Source of the DNA: Begonia masoniana
Lineage: Eukaryota; Streptophyta; Magnoliopsida; Cucurbitales; Begoniaceae
DNA: 64,000 nt
Direction of reading: 5' to 3'
Assembly (NCBI GenBank): GCA_022432975.1
Contig: CM039502.1
Span: forward strand, 71,756,573-71,820,572
The notes beneath the pieces were generated by a model. It was not told where the DNA came from and did no database searches. It saw nothing but the letters and a program-made list of their open reading frames with translations. Within the stretch, counting starts at the first letter, position 1. Each line of letters starts with the position of its first letter. Shown here in pieces: positions 11,717 through 23,735 of this stretch. The position numbers and the translations under genes were made by a program.

Positions 11717-12279
11717 GTGAATAAGTGACAGCAGGTGTGTTTACTGAGTTTGCTGAGGACTAGACTGGTTGGATGAGTGCATCTATGTAACAATTTGGCA
11801 GTTGATGAGGCGGTTTAACTGATGTCAATTGGTGTGAAGGTTTAGTTGACAATGTTTCAATTTAAGTATGTTGAGTTTTCATGACAGTAGTGGTTTCAAT
11901 ATTTGAATACGTTTTTGAGATTTTTCTGATAATAGTATTCTATTGGGTTTTAATGTTGGTTCTTACTGGATTTTGAGTAATGCAATGATTTGAATTGTTT
12001 CTGAATGGTTTCAGTGAAGTAAGTAAATTCCTTTATGTAGTTAGAGTTGTGTTTGTATAGCAAGGAGTAGTTGAAATGTCGCCCTGTTCTCTATCGGTAG
12101 ATGATGTCTATCGGCAGATGTTGAGTTGTTGTTCTGTGATCTATCGGAAGATGTCTTCAGTAAAGCCATCGGATGATGTCTTCAGTGGAAGCCATCGGAA
12201 GATATAAGTAGAAAGTTTGTTGTTTTGTGATCGGGTGATGTCGAGTGTTAAACCCATCGGACGATGTAGGATGTAAATT

Positions 12280-12470
12280 TGTCGTTTAGTGATCGATGGA
12301 TGTCGTGTATTAAACCTATCGGATGATGTAGTAGAAGTTTTGTCGTTTAGCGATCGGTGGATGTCGTGTATTAAACCTATCGGATGATGTAGTAGAATTT
12401 TTGTCGTTTAGCGATCGGTGGATGTCGTGTATTAAACCTATCGGATGGCGTGGTAAAAGACTTGTCGTTT
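12280..12470 (+). repeat. 61-bp tandem repeat in the B LTR
   Basis: About three copies of a 61-bp unit are anchored by TGTCGTTTAGCGATCGGTGG and TATCGGATGATGTAG. The same unit occurs at 31500-31740 and, reversed, at 60584-60960. Confidence 0.8.
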
Positions 12471-12929
12471 TGTGGTCGGCAGAGGCTGGATGAACGAATC
12501 ATCAGGCTGACGTCATCGGTAGATGCGAGTAGCAAAACTTGTCGTTTTGCAATCGGTTGAGGTTGGATAATTGATTCATCCGGCTGACGTCATCGGTGGA
12601 AGCCTTCGGTTTGTTTCTGTCCTTCTCGTTGACTTTGTTCAGCGGATGATGTGTTTGACTTTTATAAACTTTAAGTATTTCATGCCTAAGCCTTCATCTC
12701 TTCCGGCCGAATTATTTTCTTAATATTTTAATTGATTATTCAAACATTGTTTTATAGTTTTGCTTAACCTTGATTTGCTCAAAGGTTTTCCACTGCAAGT
12801 TTTTTTTATGTTTTTAGCAAACGTTCAAATTTGACTTTCGAACGAAGTTTTAAATTTGGTCCGAAATTTTCTTAGTTATGTTCGGGTTTATGAGTAACAA
12901 ACCGGGTTCAGAAAACTCAAGGCGTTACA

Positions 12930-14890
12930 GAGTTCGACTCACATCATCATTTATACCGTAGGCCTAATAACATAAATGTATTTAACTGTTTTAATAGACT
13001 TTATGTCACAACCCCGTCTTCAATCCCCTCGAAATAAAATATAGTTACAAGGATTCTCTACTTGAGAGATAATGTGTGCACAATATATTGACTAAATTAT
13101 GATACTGTTGTATTACATCATATCAATATATTATTTTAAGATCTAACTCAATGTAAACTCAATGATGCATAACATAATTGGTCCAAATAATATTTTTTTT
13201 TATTTATCGTGTACAAGAATCGTAACCTACACGAACTTACATTTAAAATCATGCATTAAAAGTAAAAAATTTATTATTTCAAATTTAGATAAACACAATT
13301 GTTTGTAACACTTGGATCACTAAATCTGCTTACACAACATGTACAACAAACACAAAAGGACGCAAACTCACGCATACAAGACCAAAATGTTTCCAGCCTA
13401 TAACCTAGGCCAAGTCTTTTGTCTTTTTATCCGTTAATATGGCTTGACCTTTTTTATTCTAATTGTCAACTGTATCTAAAAATGTGAAATCGCGAAATAT
13501 TGAGTTAAAATCTACCAAGTAAATCTAATAATTAAGAAATCAAATATCACCTAATGAACAAGTATAGGACCAACCTCTACTCATAGACAAAAAACTAGAC
13601 TCTAATCTATCTCACAATCATATGTAACATGACTATCATAAAAATGTGTCACATTCCACACAAAATATACAATATGAATCAATAAATGTGTTAACTTCGT
13701 GCACTCATGTCATGATTATTGAACAATGCATATGAATTTAGAATTATTTAAAGGATTTCATTTTATTAAGTATTATATTAATATATTTTGTTAATACTAA
13801 TATGCATTATCTTAATCCATCATCTGCAAAGCCTCACACATAAATAACACCTTATCAACGATATTCCCAATAAATGTTTACATTTCAACATATCCTCAGG
13901 AGATTTAATAATTTGAATATAAAGTTTGATTATTTATCCTATTATGAAATGTCATTGAAGAGAGGTATTTGATTTTGTTAACATATGTGTATTTAAGTCT
14001 CCTCAATGAACGTTAAAGTTCATGGAATTTGCATGAAAAATAGAAGGAGATTGCACGTCAATTTCATGAAGAAACGGTTCAAAAATCCAAGAGCGGAAGG
14101 TGTCGATCAGTCCAACAAAGTGTCAATTGGTGAAACGTGATAGGAATTCCAGAAAACTCAATGTGTTGACCAGTCTAGCAAAGTGTTGACCACCGCAGAC
14201 TACCAAACGATGAAGGATCAAACGACGCCACATATTGGACTACCAAACGATGACACATATTGGAAAATTATGTTAATAATATGATAACTTAACGTGTCGA
14301 CCCATGTAGTCTACCAAGAAGTCCACCAAGTTGTTCTGAATGTTCAAAAAATTGTGCAATGGTCATGAAAGTGTCCACCGATTCAATTGGATAGTCGACC
14401 AATACCCTTTTTTTTAATACTTCTATAAATAGAGGGAAGTTGTACTATACAAACTACAAACCTGAATTTCAAACGAAGTGTTGTCGAATTCACTTGAGAT
14501 TATGAGTTTTCAACTTCTTCAACACTCCTACATTAACTTGAGATCTCAATCATTGATAGTATATGATATTATTAATTCTTGTTTGCAAACCTTCATCTTT
14601 GTATAACGGTAAACAAGTAAATGATGTCACTCTAAGCAAGAGTCACTATAAAAGTCTTGGATTAACGTTCGGAAGTTCAATCTATTGAATCGAAAGGTAG
14701 AGCTAGAAATGAATTTTCAAGTAAGAGTCTTGGAACGCAAACGTGGACAAAAATTGGTCCAATTGCATTAGAATTGTTAAATTAAAGAAAAACTATAATA
14801 TAGAGTATGTTCAAACTAATATAGATTAAATCAAGAAAAAGATTTAATAACATAATTCATCTATTATCTCTCTCTCTCTCATTAATTTGA
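12930..14890. other. AT-rich decayed sequence, possible old Copia LTR
   Basis: There is no credible gene. From about 13860 to 14900 the layout resembles a Copia LTR: a TATA box (TTCTATAAATAG near 14423), a GTGGAC...GGTCCAATT stretch like the AAACGTGGAC region of Copia LTRs, then a CT-rich run and TCTACACTACC. Internal GTGTCGACC / GTGTTGACC repeats lie at 14100-14400. No paired LTR or duplication is found. A TGTCACAACCCC at 13004 could be the end of a reversed Ty3 LTR. Confidence 0.3.
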
Positions 14891-16230
14891 TTCTACACTA
14901 CCCTCATGAGTGGTCGGCCGATCAACAAACAAATTCAAAATTGTGTATTTTACCTAAATGTGGTCGATTGGAGCAATATTTTAGTTGACCGATCAATCGA
15001 CTCATCGCCCTTTTTCGTCCCAAAAGTCATTTCAATTCATTATAACATCATACAACAATTCAAAATCATCTTTCTCTTACCACCATATCAACATATTCTA
15101 ACTGAAAATAATAATGATCAACCTATATCTAACTATCCCCCTTATGTCATCAAATGAGAAATTATCATAAATTTTTTATGCAAAAGAATTAAAATTACTT
15201 AACTTTTGTTTAATCCATCAAGCCAATATTTATTCCACAAAAAATTAATTTTTTATTCCTTTTTATATGCTCTAAGAACTTAAGCGTTCTTCAACTTCTC
15301 TTTGATTTCTCTTTCAAAAACTTTTTTCTTCAACTCTTCACTTTTCTCAAGAACTCAAAATCTCCCTCTCCTTCCGCTGAAAACCGCGACCAAGAAGCAT
15401 TCTTCAGCTACGAGCAATAAATCCAAAATTCTCCTTGGGTGAACTCCAATTGCAAATTGAGTTGCTTGCTAAGTATAATTAATGTTAATTTATCAATATT
15501 AACTTAATATAATTATGTCTAAGCTAATAAAACTATTTAGACCAATTTCAATTAATAAAGATAATCAAGATTAATTAACTTAATTAATTTTCCAAGAAAG
15601 AATCTCTTTTAAATATTCATTTTTGACACGAAGCAACTCCCTAATCATGACTATTTTTATTGCATCACTTCATAGGCCATGACTTTAGGAAACTATTCTC
15701 CATTTTGATCATCTTCAAATTCATAATAGATGCTTCATAAATTGTTTTTAATTACGCTTTATACTTGGTCAAACTTCATAATTATATAACTTCCACTAAA
15801 CTTCAAAATTGTAAACTTTGGTTACAAAGATCCAAATTACATAATTACAACATTATTCTCTTCACTAAAATGTCTACTTCACCGTCCTTAAGTTTTATTT
15901 ACCTTTACTCATCTAACTATACTTAATTATCTAAAGTGTTCATAGAAAACAGTTTACAGTTGATCATTTTCATGCACAATTGATTGGTTTTACTTATTAA
16001 TCGTGTATATTTATTATTTTATGATATTTTAATACTTTCAATATTTACTTCATTTCTACATATTCAAATTTTAAGCTATCTTATTTTATATTATGATAAT
16101 TATGTCATATGGTATATAACATATGTTGGTTGTCATAATTTAAATGGGACCCAAGACAGAAAAGTGAACGACTCTGCCAGTAAAGAGTTGAATCGTCTTA
16201 CCCTTAATGTTAATTAATTAAATAGTAGCA
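14891..16230. other. AT-rich sequence without recognisable genes
   Basis: Only short, low-complexity open frames are present (for example 14906-15157 and 15984-16217), with no recognisable domain. CT-rich stretches at 15290-15380 could be a decayed leader. I see no element boundary. Confidence 0.4.
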
Positions 16231-17420
16231 GAAAATTTATTAGAAAATGAAAGTTATAGCCCAATAAATTGGGCTAATTCAAATGTCTAACAATAACGTC
16301 TAGTACAATAAGTGTAAGCCCAAATAACTGTGCGACAACTAAAGTATCACAAATTCCATAACAAAGAGTCAAAATGAATATAACAACTAGAGAATATGAT
16401 TCATATATGACACCACAATAACTCTTGGGGAAATAATATATTAACGAAAAATATAAATCATCGAGCCCACTCCTGCATCGGATGCTCAATATCACCTTAC
16501 TAAATCCAAAAAGGTGTTGTTATTGAGGAGAATCAACTGAAGTGAATATGGATTCAAGTTTTATATACAAAAATGAGTGATACATAAATAAAATAAGGTA
16601 TTAATTGGTAGCATAAAAATTTCAATGAAAATAGAATTACTTATGGACTTTAGACACACTATGTCAAAGACAAGAAAAAGGCAATACTCGATGATTACAA
16701 TAATATAACAAGTCTAATCAAGTTTAAGATTTCGCACCCAGAAACATTACGTAATCAATTATCTTGTTATTCTATTTCACATTAATACATTTTACAATGG
16801 TTGAATATGCATCACAAACAAAGCACCTCCACTTGAAATAGACCAACTTACCTTTGGAAATTCCTGGTTTTTCCTCGGTCGATCGGCGCCCTTACACTTG
16901 AGATCCAATACTAACATTTAGGTTTCAGCCCTAAATCAAAACCTATCGTCAAAATTCCAAAAATCTATCAAAATCGAAATGAAATTTTAGAAATTTGGCT
17001 TGCCTTCATTGATCCTTTAGTAACAATCAAATTAGACTCGTTTCGTATCTCAATTCGCATCTAAACTAAAAAATTCCAACCTGAATTGAACATTTGCATA
17101 AAAAATTTGAATTTCTCAAATAAAACCATATGCAGTGGAAAATATCTTACCTTCTTCATTTCAATTACCACAAAATTTAAAAATTTAAAAAAAAAAGAAA
17201 AAAAAAAAAGAAAAAGCAATCTTAGTTTTCTGATCTCTCATGTTTTTCTAGAGAACTAACGGATCCAGAATTAGGTTTTGGAGAAAGAAGAATGAGTATA
17301 TAGAGCCTTGGCCGGCCTGCTAAAAGTCTGCTATCATTAAGCTCTAATATCTACTAAATTAAATTAAAACAATAAAAATAAATTTTGGGGAATTGACATT
17401 TAAAATATCCGGGTTTTACA
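16231..17420 (-). repeat. Reversed Ty3-type LTR, start at 17420, far end not resolved
   Basis: The minus strand begins TGTAAAACCCGG at 17420. TATATAG lies near 17300 and two donor-like sites AAGGTAAG / AAAGGTAAGTTGG lie near 17152 and 16853. That is 268 and 567 nt from the LTR start, close to the positions in B (268 and 537 nt). This fits a chromovirus LTR of another family. The left boundary is not identified and no coding region is attached; a poly-A/G tract lies at 17184-17215. Confidence 0.5.
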
Positions 17421-17591
17421 TAGGAATATTGTTATAATAAATTATATCCAACACAAAGATAAATTTGCTCCAATCTAATTATTTACCAAAATGAGTAGCA
17501 ATAGATTAGTCAGGTTATAATTATTTATACCAAGTCTTACTATAAATAGCCCATTTTTGTTGTTAGGAAAAAAATCTGAAATATAAAAAGG

Positions 17592-18600
17592 ATTAAATTC
17601 ATTTTCACTTTCGAAGCATGTTTTTTTTTTTTAAAAAAAAAAAACTCTCAAAGTATTAACTCTAACAAAACAAATCTTAAACTATAAAAAATAAAAATAA
17701 AAATCTCTGACGGTCGACCGATATCTCCCCGTTCTGTATTTTACACATAAAATAGGGGACCGTTATTTTTAGAACGATCTCTCGTTCTAAAGAGAGCATG
17801 GATTATCTTCTTCACTTTATAAATTAACTTAAAAAAATATCAAACGATATTCAATTTTACCACATGTTTACCACATCATGAAAGAATAATCTGAAAATTT
17901 TTGTGAATTTACAACATTGGTATGATTTATTATAATTGTTTTATAAAATAATTAACTAAAATTAATATATATAGTATAAGTGTTATAAAATCACGAAAAT
18001 TTTCAGATTATATCCTTATGATATGATAAACACGTGATAAAAATTTGAAGTAAATTAAATATCATTTGATATTTTTTAAAATTAATTTATAAAAGTTCTC
18101 CTTCACTTTATAAAGGTTTCCCTTCACTTTATAAATTAATTTTAAAAACTATCAAACGATATTCAATTTACTTGAAATTTTAACCACATGTTTATTACAT
18201 CATGGGAATATAATGTAGAAATTTTCGTGATTTTATAATACTTGTACGATATATTGTAATTTTAGTTAATTATTTTATAATAAATTATACAAGTGTTATA
18301 AAATCACAAGAATTTTCAAATTATCTTCCAATGACGTGGTGAATATGTAATAAAAATTTCAAATAAATTTAATATCGTTTGATATTTTTTTAAATTAATT
18401 TATAAAATAAAGAAAGTAATTCATGCCCCCCTTTAGAACAGGGGACCGTTCTATGTGTAAACTACAGAACGGGGGATATCGGTTGACTGCTAGGGTTTTT
18501 TTGTTAGATTTTTGATAGTTTAAGGTTTATTTTGTTAAGGTTAATATTTTAAGGATTTAAAAAAAAAATCATACTTTGACGGTGAAAATAGATTTAACCC
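17592..18600. mobile_element. Mutator-type foldback element with 9-bp target duplication
   Basis: The ends are inverted copies: 17592 begins GGATTAAATTCATTTTCAC and 18600 ends with the complement of GGGTTAAATCTATTTTCACC. The similarity continues inward for roughly 160 bp, through GTCGACCGATATC at 17713 against its inverse near 18488. Both flanks carry the identical 9-mer ATATAAAAA (17583-17591 and 18601-18609), the duplication length of Mutator-like elements. It has no transposase. The interior consists of two successive foldbacks (about 17808-18100 and 18112-18415) related to each other, so it is a nested hairpin structure. Confidence 0.72.
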
Positions 18601-18683
18601 ATATAAAAATTATGGTAGCAAAATAAATCATTTTTTTCATTTATATAATTAAATAATGAAACATATAAAATATAGGAGATAGG

Positions 18684-19608
18684 GTGTACAAAACTGACCC
18701 AAACCGAAGAACCGGACTAGAACCGACCTATTTGGTCCAGTTCTGGTCGATTTTGCTATAAAAAAAATTGAATTTCAGGTCTTCTTTAGCAAATTCGAAG
18801 TTTTCGCTTCGGTTTTTGGGTTTAATGACAAAACATCCGAAAAACTGAACCGGACCACAAAAGAGACAGAACACTAATTTTTCAATCTATCAAAAAATTT
18901 GAAGTTCAATATTCAGTTCATAGGACTGTCTTCACTCTTCTTCACTTCAATCTCCTCTCACACCGTCGCCGCAGTCTTCAATCTGGACCTCTCGCAGTCG
19001 CCACAGCCTTGAGCAACCACCGGCTACCGTCGCAGCTTATAGACGTGAATCTGGAATCGTGAGATGCCCATCTTCGATGAAGGTAAGCTCTAAGTTCTTC
19101 AGTTCACTCTCTGTTAAAAATAGATAGTTTTTACTTTTTTTTTGTTTTTATGTTGTTGTTGTTGTTTACATTTCGCCTGTCTGTTTTGGAAAAAAATACA
19201 TCTATTTCTATACTCGAATTTGTTCAAATGTCTAACCATTAGGTGACATTAAGTCATGTTTAAACAAAAACAGAGCCTAAGTTTAAGCCTTATTTAAACA
19301 AAGAGTGGCTCATTTTAAGAGCATCCATGTGAGAAAGAAGATAACAACCAGAGATATAAAATTCTAACTGCACAGTAAAAACTTTTTTTTAACATTAGTA
19401 GTAGATTATTTTTTATTTGTGAAGCATGTGTTTTTTTTTGTTACTATTTTAGTTTGTTTTTGTTGCTGTTTTTTAGTTATTTTTGTTGTCCTTTATTGTT
19501 TTTATTGTTGTTTTAGTGTTTTTTGTTGTTTGTGAAACATTCATTTTTTGGGATGATTTATTTTTTGTTAGATTATTAAATTTTTGCTAAGTTGTTGTAT
19601 TTCATAGG
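18684..19608 (+). other. hAT 5' end: terminal repeat, leader exon and leader intron
   Basis: The block starting TAGGGTGTACAAAACTGACCC (18677-18700 region) has the form of a plant hAT terminal repeat, but the matching 3' end is not in the window. A CT-rich leader follows. A donor GATGAAG/GTAAGC at 19083 and an acceptor TTTCATAG at 19607 bound a T-rich putative intron, two bases before the transposase ATG at 19609. Confidence 0.5.
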
Positions 19609-19964
19609 ATGGAAATAGAAAGTATTAATGACAATGTAGAGATTATGCCTATTACTAGTTCTAGTGTTAGCGTTCGGAGGGGAATGACAAAAAAATCTAA
19701 TGTTTGTAATTATTTTACTGTTGTTGAAAATGACAATGATAACAATTCTAGAGCTAAATGTAATAATTGTAGAAGAACATATGCATGTGATACACGGAAG
19801 AATTAGACATCAAGCTTGAAAAAACACATCCGTATTTGTGCAAAATTCTTGGCAAATGTAGATGTGAAGCAAAAAACTTTGAGCTTTCAGAATATGAATA
19901 ATAGAAGACAACAACTTTCATGTTTTAGTGTTGATACTTGTCGAGACTTGCGAAGATGATAATT
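19609..19964 (+). pseudogene. hAT transposase N-terminus with BED-type zinc finger (part 1 of 3)
   Basis: From ATG 19609 the frame encodes an acidic start and a BED finger (CNNCRRTYACDTRKN, a TAG at 19804-19806, then SLKKHIRIC). This is the DNA-binding end of the RICESLEEPER/DAYSLEEPER class of hAT transposases. A frameshift occurs before the insertion of C, since AKMI then joins ITDEL of part 2 in another frame. Element C begins at 19965, and the gene resumes at 29398. The protein would cut and paste the transposon by its terminal repeats; this copy is dead. Confidence 0.82.
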
Positions 19965-21643
19965 TGTAACACCCCAAATTTCCCGGAGTTCCTTAATTTG
20001 TGCATGGAACAATTAGGACTTTAACCTCGGGCACGAAATTCACGGGAAATTTTAGAAGGGTTTACTAATTGGAAAATAAGAGGAAGTAGATTAAAGAAAA
20101 GAGAAATTTAATTAGATGATTAAATTAGTTGGAATAGCTTCTCCAACAAGCCACTACAACCCATGTATCCAAACAACCCACCTACCTCCCCTCCTTCTCT
20201 TTTTCTCCAATAAAACACACACACTCTCTCTCTCTCTCCCTCCCTCCCTCTCTCTGCTACGTTCTCACTTTCCCTCTCTTGTTCTTTCCCTCCCACGAAG
20301 AAATCACCATTCTCCTTCAGTTCCAATCAGCTCCACGCCAGCGCCCAAGCCAGCCCTCCTCTTTCCTCTCCTAGTTTGAGTTTTAAAAAAAAATATGGGG
20401 GAAAATCTTTCCTCTCTTCTCTAACATTTAAAGTCGAAGAAACACACTTTCTTCTCTTCATTTCCAAGGTATGTTTTGGGTGATTTTTAGTTGGGTTGTT
20501 TATAGGTTGATCAATTGATGATGTATATTGGGTTTATAGATGATTTGTTGTTGATTTTGTTAAGCGTTGAGGCTGTTTGGTAAACCCTAATTTGATGCAC
20601 GAAAATTCTGACTAGTTGCTACATTTTCTTCTTCTATTTGATGTTATATGGATTAAGAGTTGGTCGTTGATGATTCATACGAAAAGAAAATGGGATTGAT
20701 TAAAAATGTTAAGAAATCTAAGGTTAAAATACAGGGCAGTTTTGGTTCTGAGGATTTTCGGCCCATTTATTATATTTTGTTTGCAAAATGGATTATGTCA
20801 CATGAAAGTAGACATCTTAAGGATTTCATAGGCATAAGAATTATCAAATTCGGACGGATATATAATTTGTTATGAATTTTCGAAGTCAAGATAAAAACTG
20901 TAAAACTTATTCTGGGCAGTTGCGGTTTTGGAAATTCTGCCACTCATTGTGATTTTTTTTTTGATAAATAGTTTGTACTAGATGAAAATGGACACTTTGA
21001 AGAGATTGTAGCCTTTGGAATCAAGTCATTTCGATATTTGTAGAGAAAGTTACGAATTTTAGAAGTTTGCTCAAATTGTAAGCCAAATTCGGGTTTTTGC
21101 TTAATAGTAAGTTGTTTGATTAAAAATTGATCCAAATGCTGATTGTTTGAAGTGCTTGATGAGAATTATGTGAAATGTGACCTATCCTTAAATTTCATTA
21201 TTGGGGCTGTTTAATTGGATTAAAGTGATGTGTTGGATAGAAGTTGGTAAATGGGTTGAAGTTTGGGAAATTTGGAATAGTTTTTAGTATTTCGTTTAAA
21301 ACTAGTGCATTGAGACGTTTAGATTGGACTTGATTGAGAAATGGTATTTAGAAGTACTTAGATTTATTGAAATTGAATTGCCGAGATTGGAAACGATAAT
21401 TATACAAGTGTGTAATAATGAATTGAGGTTTATTGCCATGAAATGTAATTGTGGAGTTTTGATGTTCAGCGTTGTAGTTGATGGAATGTGTTGATTTTGG
21501 ATAAGGATTATGAATTTTATGGCGAATATGAGTTATAGAAATTGATGTGAAATTATCCTATTATAGGTCGAGCATGGTAACGAAGTAGGATTCAGGTACC
21601 TCGGTTGCTAAAGACGACAAGTAAGTAATGTTGCATGTTATAG

Positions 21644-22283
21644 GTTCGTGCAACACCGAGACGTTCAAGATTTTCAACACCGCAGCAAACAGGTAAGTTC
21701 ATAACCGTAGGTTGGCCCTTAAGGCCCTACATCACCGAGGTACTAGGGTTCCTGTTCTGTCGGGTAGTTTTGGGTAGAAATGTTATAGCTTCTGTTCAGT
21801 TTGCGTTCTGAGTTGTCCGTTTTCTGTCTCATAATATGCCCTGTTATTTCTGATGTCTGCTGTTATAGGTTCAGGCACTGAGAATGTCATGCATATACGT
21901 TTTACTGAAAATCCATGCAAAAACTGATTTCTGTACATGGTTTGAAACTAAACAAGATAAAATCTGACTATCTGTAATGTACTGGTTAAGTGCGGGATGG
22001 GGACTGGCCCTCTGGTTTTATCCCTCCCTGGGAATCTGAAAATATTGTCCCTGGCAAGGACCCTCTGGTTTTATCCCTCCCTGGGAATCTGAAAACTGTC
22101 GTGCCTAATAGTGCACCTACTAAACCAGTTCCCCTATAAGCCCCACTTAATTCTTCTGCCACTGTAATGTAATGTTCTGTTCTGTCACTGAATTTCTGAA
22201 AATTCATGCATTGCATATGCACCACTGCATTCTGATTATGTCCTTACTGAGTTTTAGACTCATAGGTGAACTCCCTGATGTAG
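21644..22283 (+). other. Putative leader splice module, C 5' LTR
   Basis: A 49-nt putative exon (21644-21692) lies between TTATAG and AACAG/GTAAGT. The GGCCCTTAAGGCCC hairpin (21714-21727) and TACATCA follow. TTACTGAG lies about 41 nt before GATGTAG at 22283. Splicing is inferred. Confidence 0.5.
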
Positions 22284-22830
22284 GTACTAAACCCGAAACT
22301 GAGGATCTTGTTCCTCAAAGTGATGATCTAATGTAGAGGGTGGATCGAGCTCATGGGGTGGTTGCTGCAGCCAGACATATATCTGCTCTGAGGTTTAAGT
22401 TTTTGAAAGAGAAAATATTGTCTGTGAATTTTACTTAGATTCTGATGTTTTGGTTTTAGGAAAACTTTGTTGAAATTCTGTGGTATTCTGGTAATGTATG
22501 GGATTTGTCTTGATGTCTAAAACCTCTGTATTTGACAGTTGAATTTATATTCTGAAGTATTCTGGAATTGTTTGGAATATTTTTCTGTTGGCCTGTGCAT
22601 GGATGGTTTCTGGTTTTAGAGCTATCCATGTAATTTGATTTTTCTTAAGTTTCTGTCGTGGTTTACTGTTATGTTTGAAAAAAATCATATTTTGAATCGG
22701 TTTTGAAGGTTTGAAACGTTTATGTTTTTATGCTCTCTGTTTGTTTGTCTTTCTGTTAAATGTTGACAAATTCTGTCTTCCGATTGCATCTTCCGTTGCT
22801 TTAAAATCACATCTACCGTTGTTGTTTTTA

Positions 22831-23140
22831 TTGCATCTTCCGATCACTGTTCACAACTTCATCTTCCGGTTACTGTTCACAACTTCATCTTCCGGTCACT
22901 GTTCACAACTTCATCTTCCGGTCACTGTTCACAACTTCATCTTCCGGTCACTGTTCACAACTTCATCTTCCGGTCACTGTTCACAACTTCATCTTCCGGT
23001 CACTGTTCACAACTTCATCTTCCGGTCACTGTTCACAACTTCATCTTCCGGTCACTGTTCACAACTTCATCTTCCGGTCACTGTTCACAACTTCATCTTC
23101 CGATCACTATTCACAACTTCATCTTCCGATCACTGTTCAT
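22831..23140 (+). repeat. 26-bp tandem array, about 12 units (C 5' LTR)
   Basis: The unit is CATCTTCCGGTCACTGTTCA plus CAACTT. Because 26 is not a multiple of three and the unit lacks stops, long open frames arise by chance (22711-23511). The 3' LTR copy has about 17 units. Confidence 0.95.
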
Positions 23141-23594
23141 TTCTGTCTTATTATATCCCGAAGACTGTTTTCATTCCTTCCCGCTTCCAACCTCCTGGCT
23201 TTTGTTCTGTTATTCTTCTGTCATTTAATCTGAACTCCGATTTTAAGTATGTCTTCAAATTTAAATGCTTAAAGTGCTCTGCTTCCTGTATTCATCTGTC
23301 GTTCATTTCTGTGGTCCAACAATTAATATATTTTTCTGATTTTGTTCCAAGGATTCTGATCTCCTTCTGTTGTTTACCCTGTAGTTCGGTGTTAACTGTT
23401 TTTCCCCTGTTTGATTTCGACACCAGAGAACTCTCTCTCTGCGAAGTTTTAAAGTTTGTAAATATTCTGTTCACTGTTTCTTCTGACTGTCCTGTTTTAA
23501 AAAAAAAATAGTCTCCGTTTCCTGTTATTTGTCCCGGAGTGATGGCTCCGATCCCGGACTCCGATCGGGTTCCAGTTTTGGGCTGTCACAGTTA

Positions 23595-23605
23595 TGGTAT
23601 CAGAG
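23595..23605 (+). promoter_or_regulatory. Primer binding site of C (initiator Met-tRNA)
   Basis: TGGTATCAGAG starts five bases after the 5' LTR end (GTTA spacer), as in A and F. Confidence 0.9.
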
Positions 23606-23735
23606 AGACAAGGTTTTAAAACCGATTCTGTGAAATGTCTGACTGCGCAACGCGCCACGTGAGATCACTCCACCAACTGTAAGTGTTTAAGTTCTGTTAA
23701 AAGTTTCTGTTTATTAATTTTAGATATTATGTTTA

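Larger units (their letters stand above)
8588..12929 (+). mobile_element. Ty3/Gypsy chromovirus B (3' half), interrupted by A
   Basis: The plus-strand remains of a second Tekay-type element start mid-pol where A inserted. RNase H, integrase and chromodomain (8588-10626), a polypurine-like stretch and one complete 3' LTR (10665-12929) are present. The 5' half must lie left of the window beyond A. The coding part has three in-frame stops and no frameshift. Its LTR belongs to the same family as the solo LTRs at 29914-32302 and 38612-40804. Confidence 0.9.
10665..12929 (+). repeat. 3' LTR of element B (2265 bp)
   Basis: It runs from TGTAACACCCGGTTC to AAGGCGTTACA and follows a GAGGACAAAATTC / purine-rich stretch. 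Visible parts are a TATA-like GTATTTAAG at 10801; a putative donor at 10933; an acceptor at 11150; a 51-nt putative exon (11151-11201); a GTAAGT donor at 11202; a UUCG-type hairpin box at 11221; an acceptor at 11716; and a repeat array from about 12080 to 12660. A direct repeat at 11341-11580 (two copies of about 120 bp around GGGAAATAATCCGCCCCTTAA) adds to its complexity. Confidence 0.92.
19965..23590 (+). repeat. 5' LTR of element C (3626 bp)
   Basis: It runs from TGTAACACCCC to GGGCTGTCACA. A CT-rich microsatellite lies at 20220-20254. The first putative donor is at 20469; the splice module is at 21644-22283; a GCATGGAT...ATCCATG hairpin lies near 22598-22630; and a 26-bp repeat array lies at 22831-23140. 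The last 1.9 kb resembles the LTRs of A and F, whereas the first 1.6 kb is family-specific. Confidence 0.93.

Noticed and set aside
13004..17420. One 4.4-kb reversed solo LTR from TGTCACAACCCC (13004) to GGGTTTTACA (17420)
   Set aside because: Flanking five-mers (CTTTA and TAGGA) do not match, and the middle has Copia-LTR-like features, so only the right end is called.
20660..20875. 71-residue ORF, identical at 26316-26531
   Set aside because: Identity reflects the two LTRs of C; there is no domain, and the shared sequence includes noncoding flanks.
22831..23140. Regularly repeated 26-bp units resembling a CRISPR array
   Set aside because: Units are directly adjacent with no unique spacers, and the context is a plant LTR.
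22711..23511. 266-residue ORF with 26-residue protein repeats, and its relatives at 28417-29313 and 28490-29032
   Set aside because: The frames exist only because a stop-free 26-bp DNA unit repeats inside an LTR; flanking residues match no domain.
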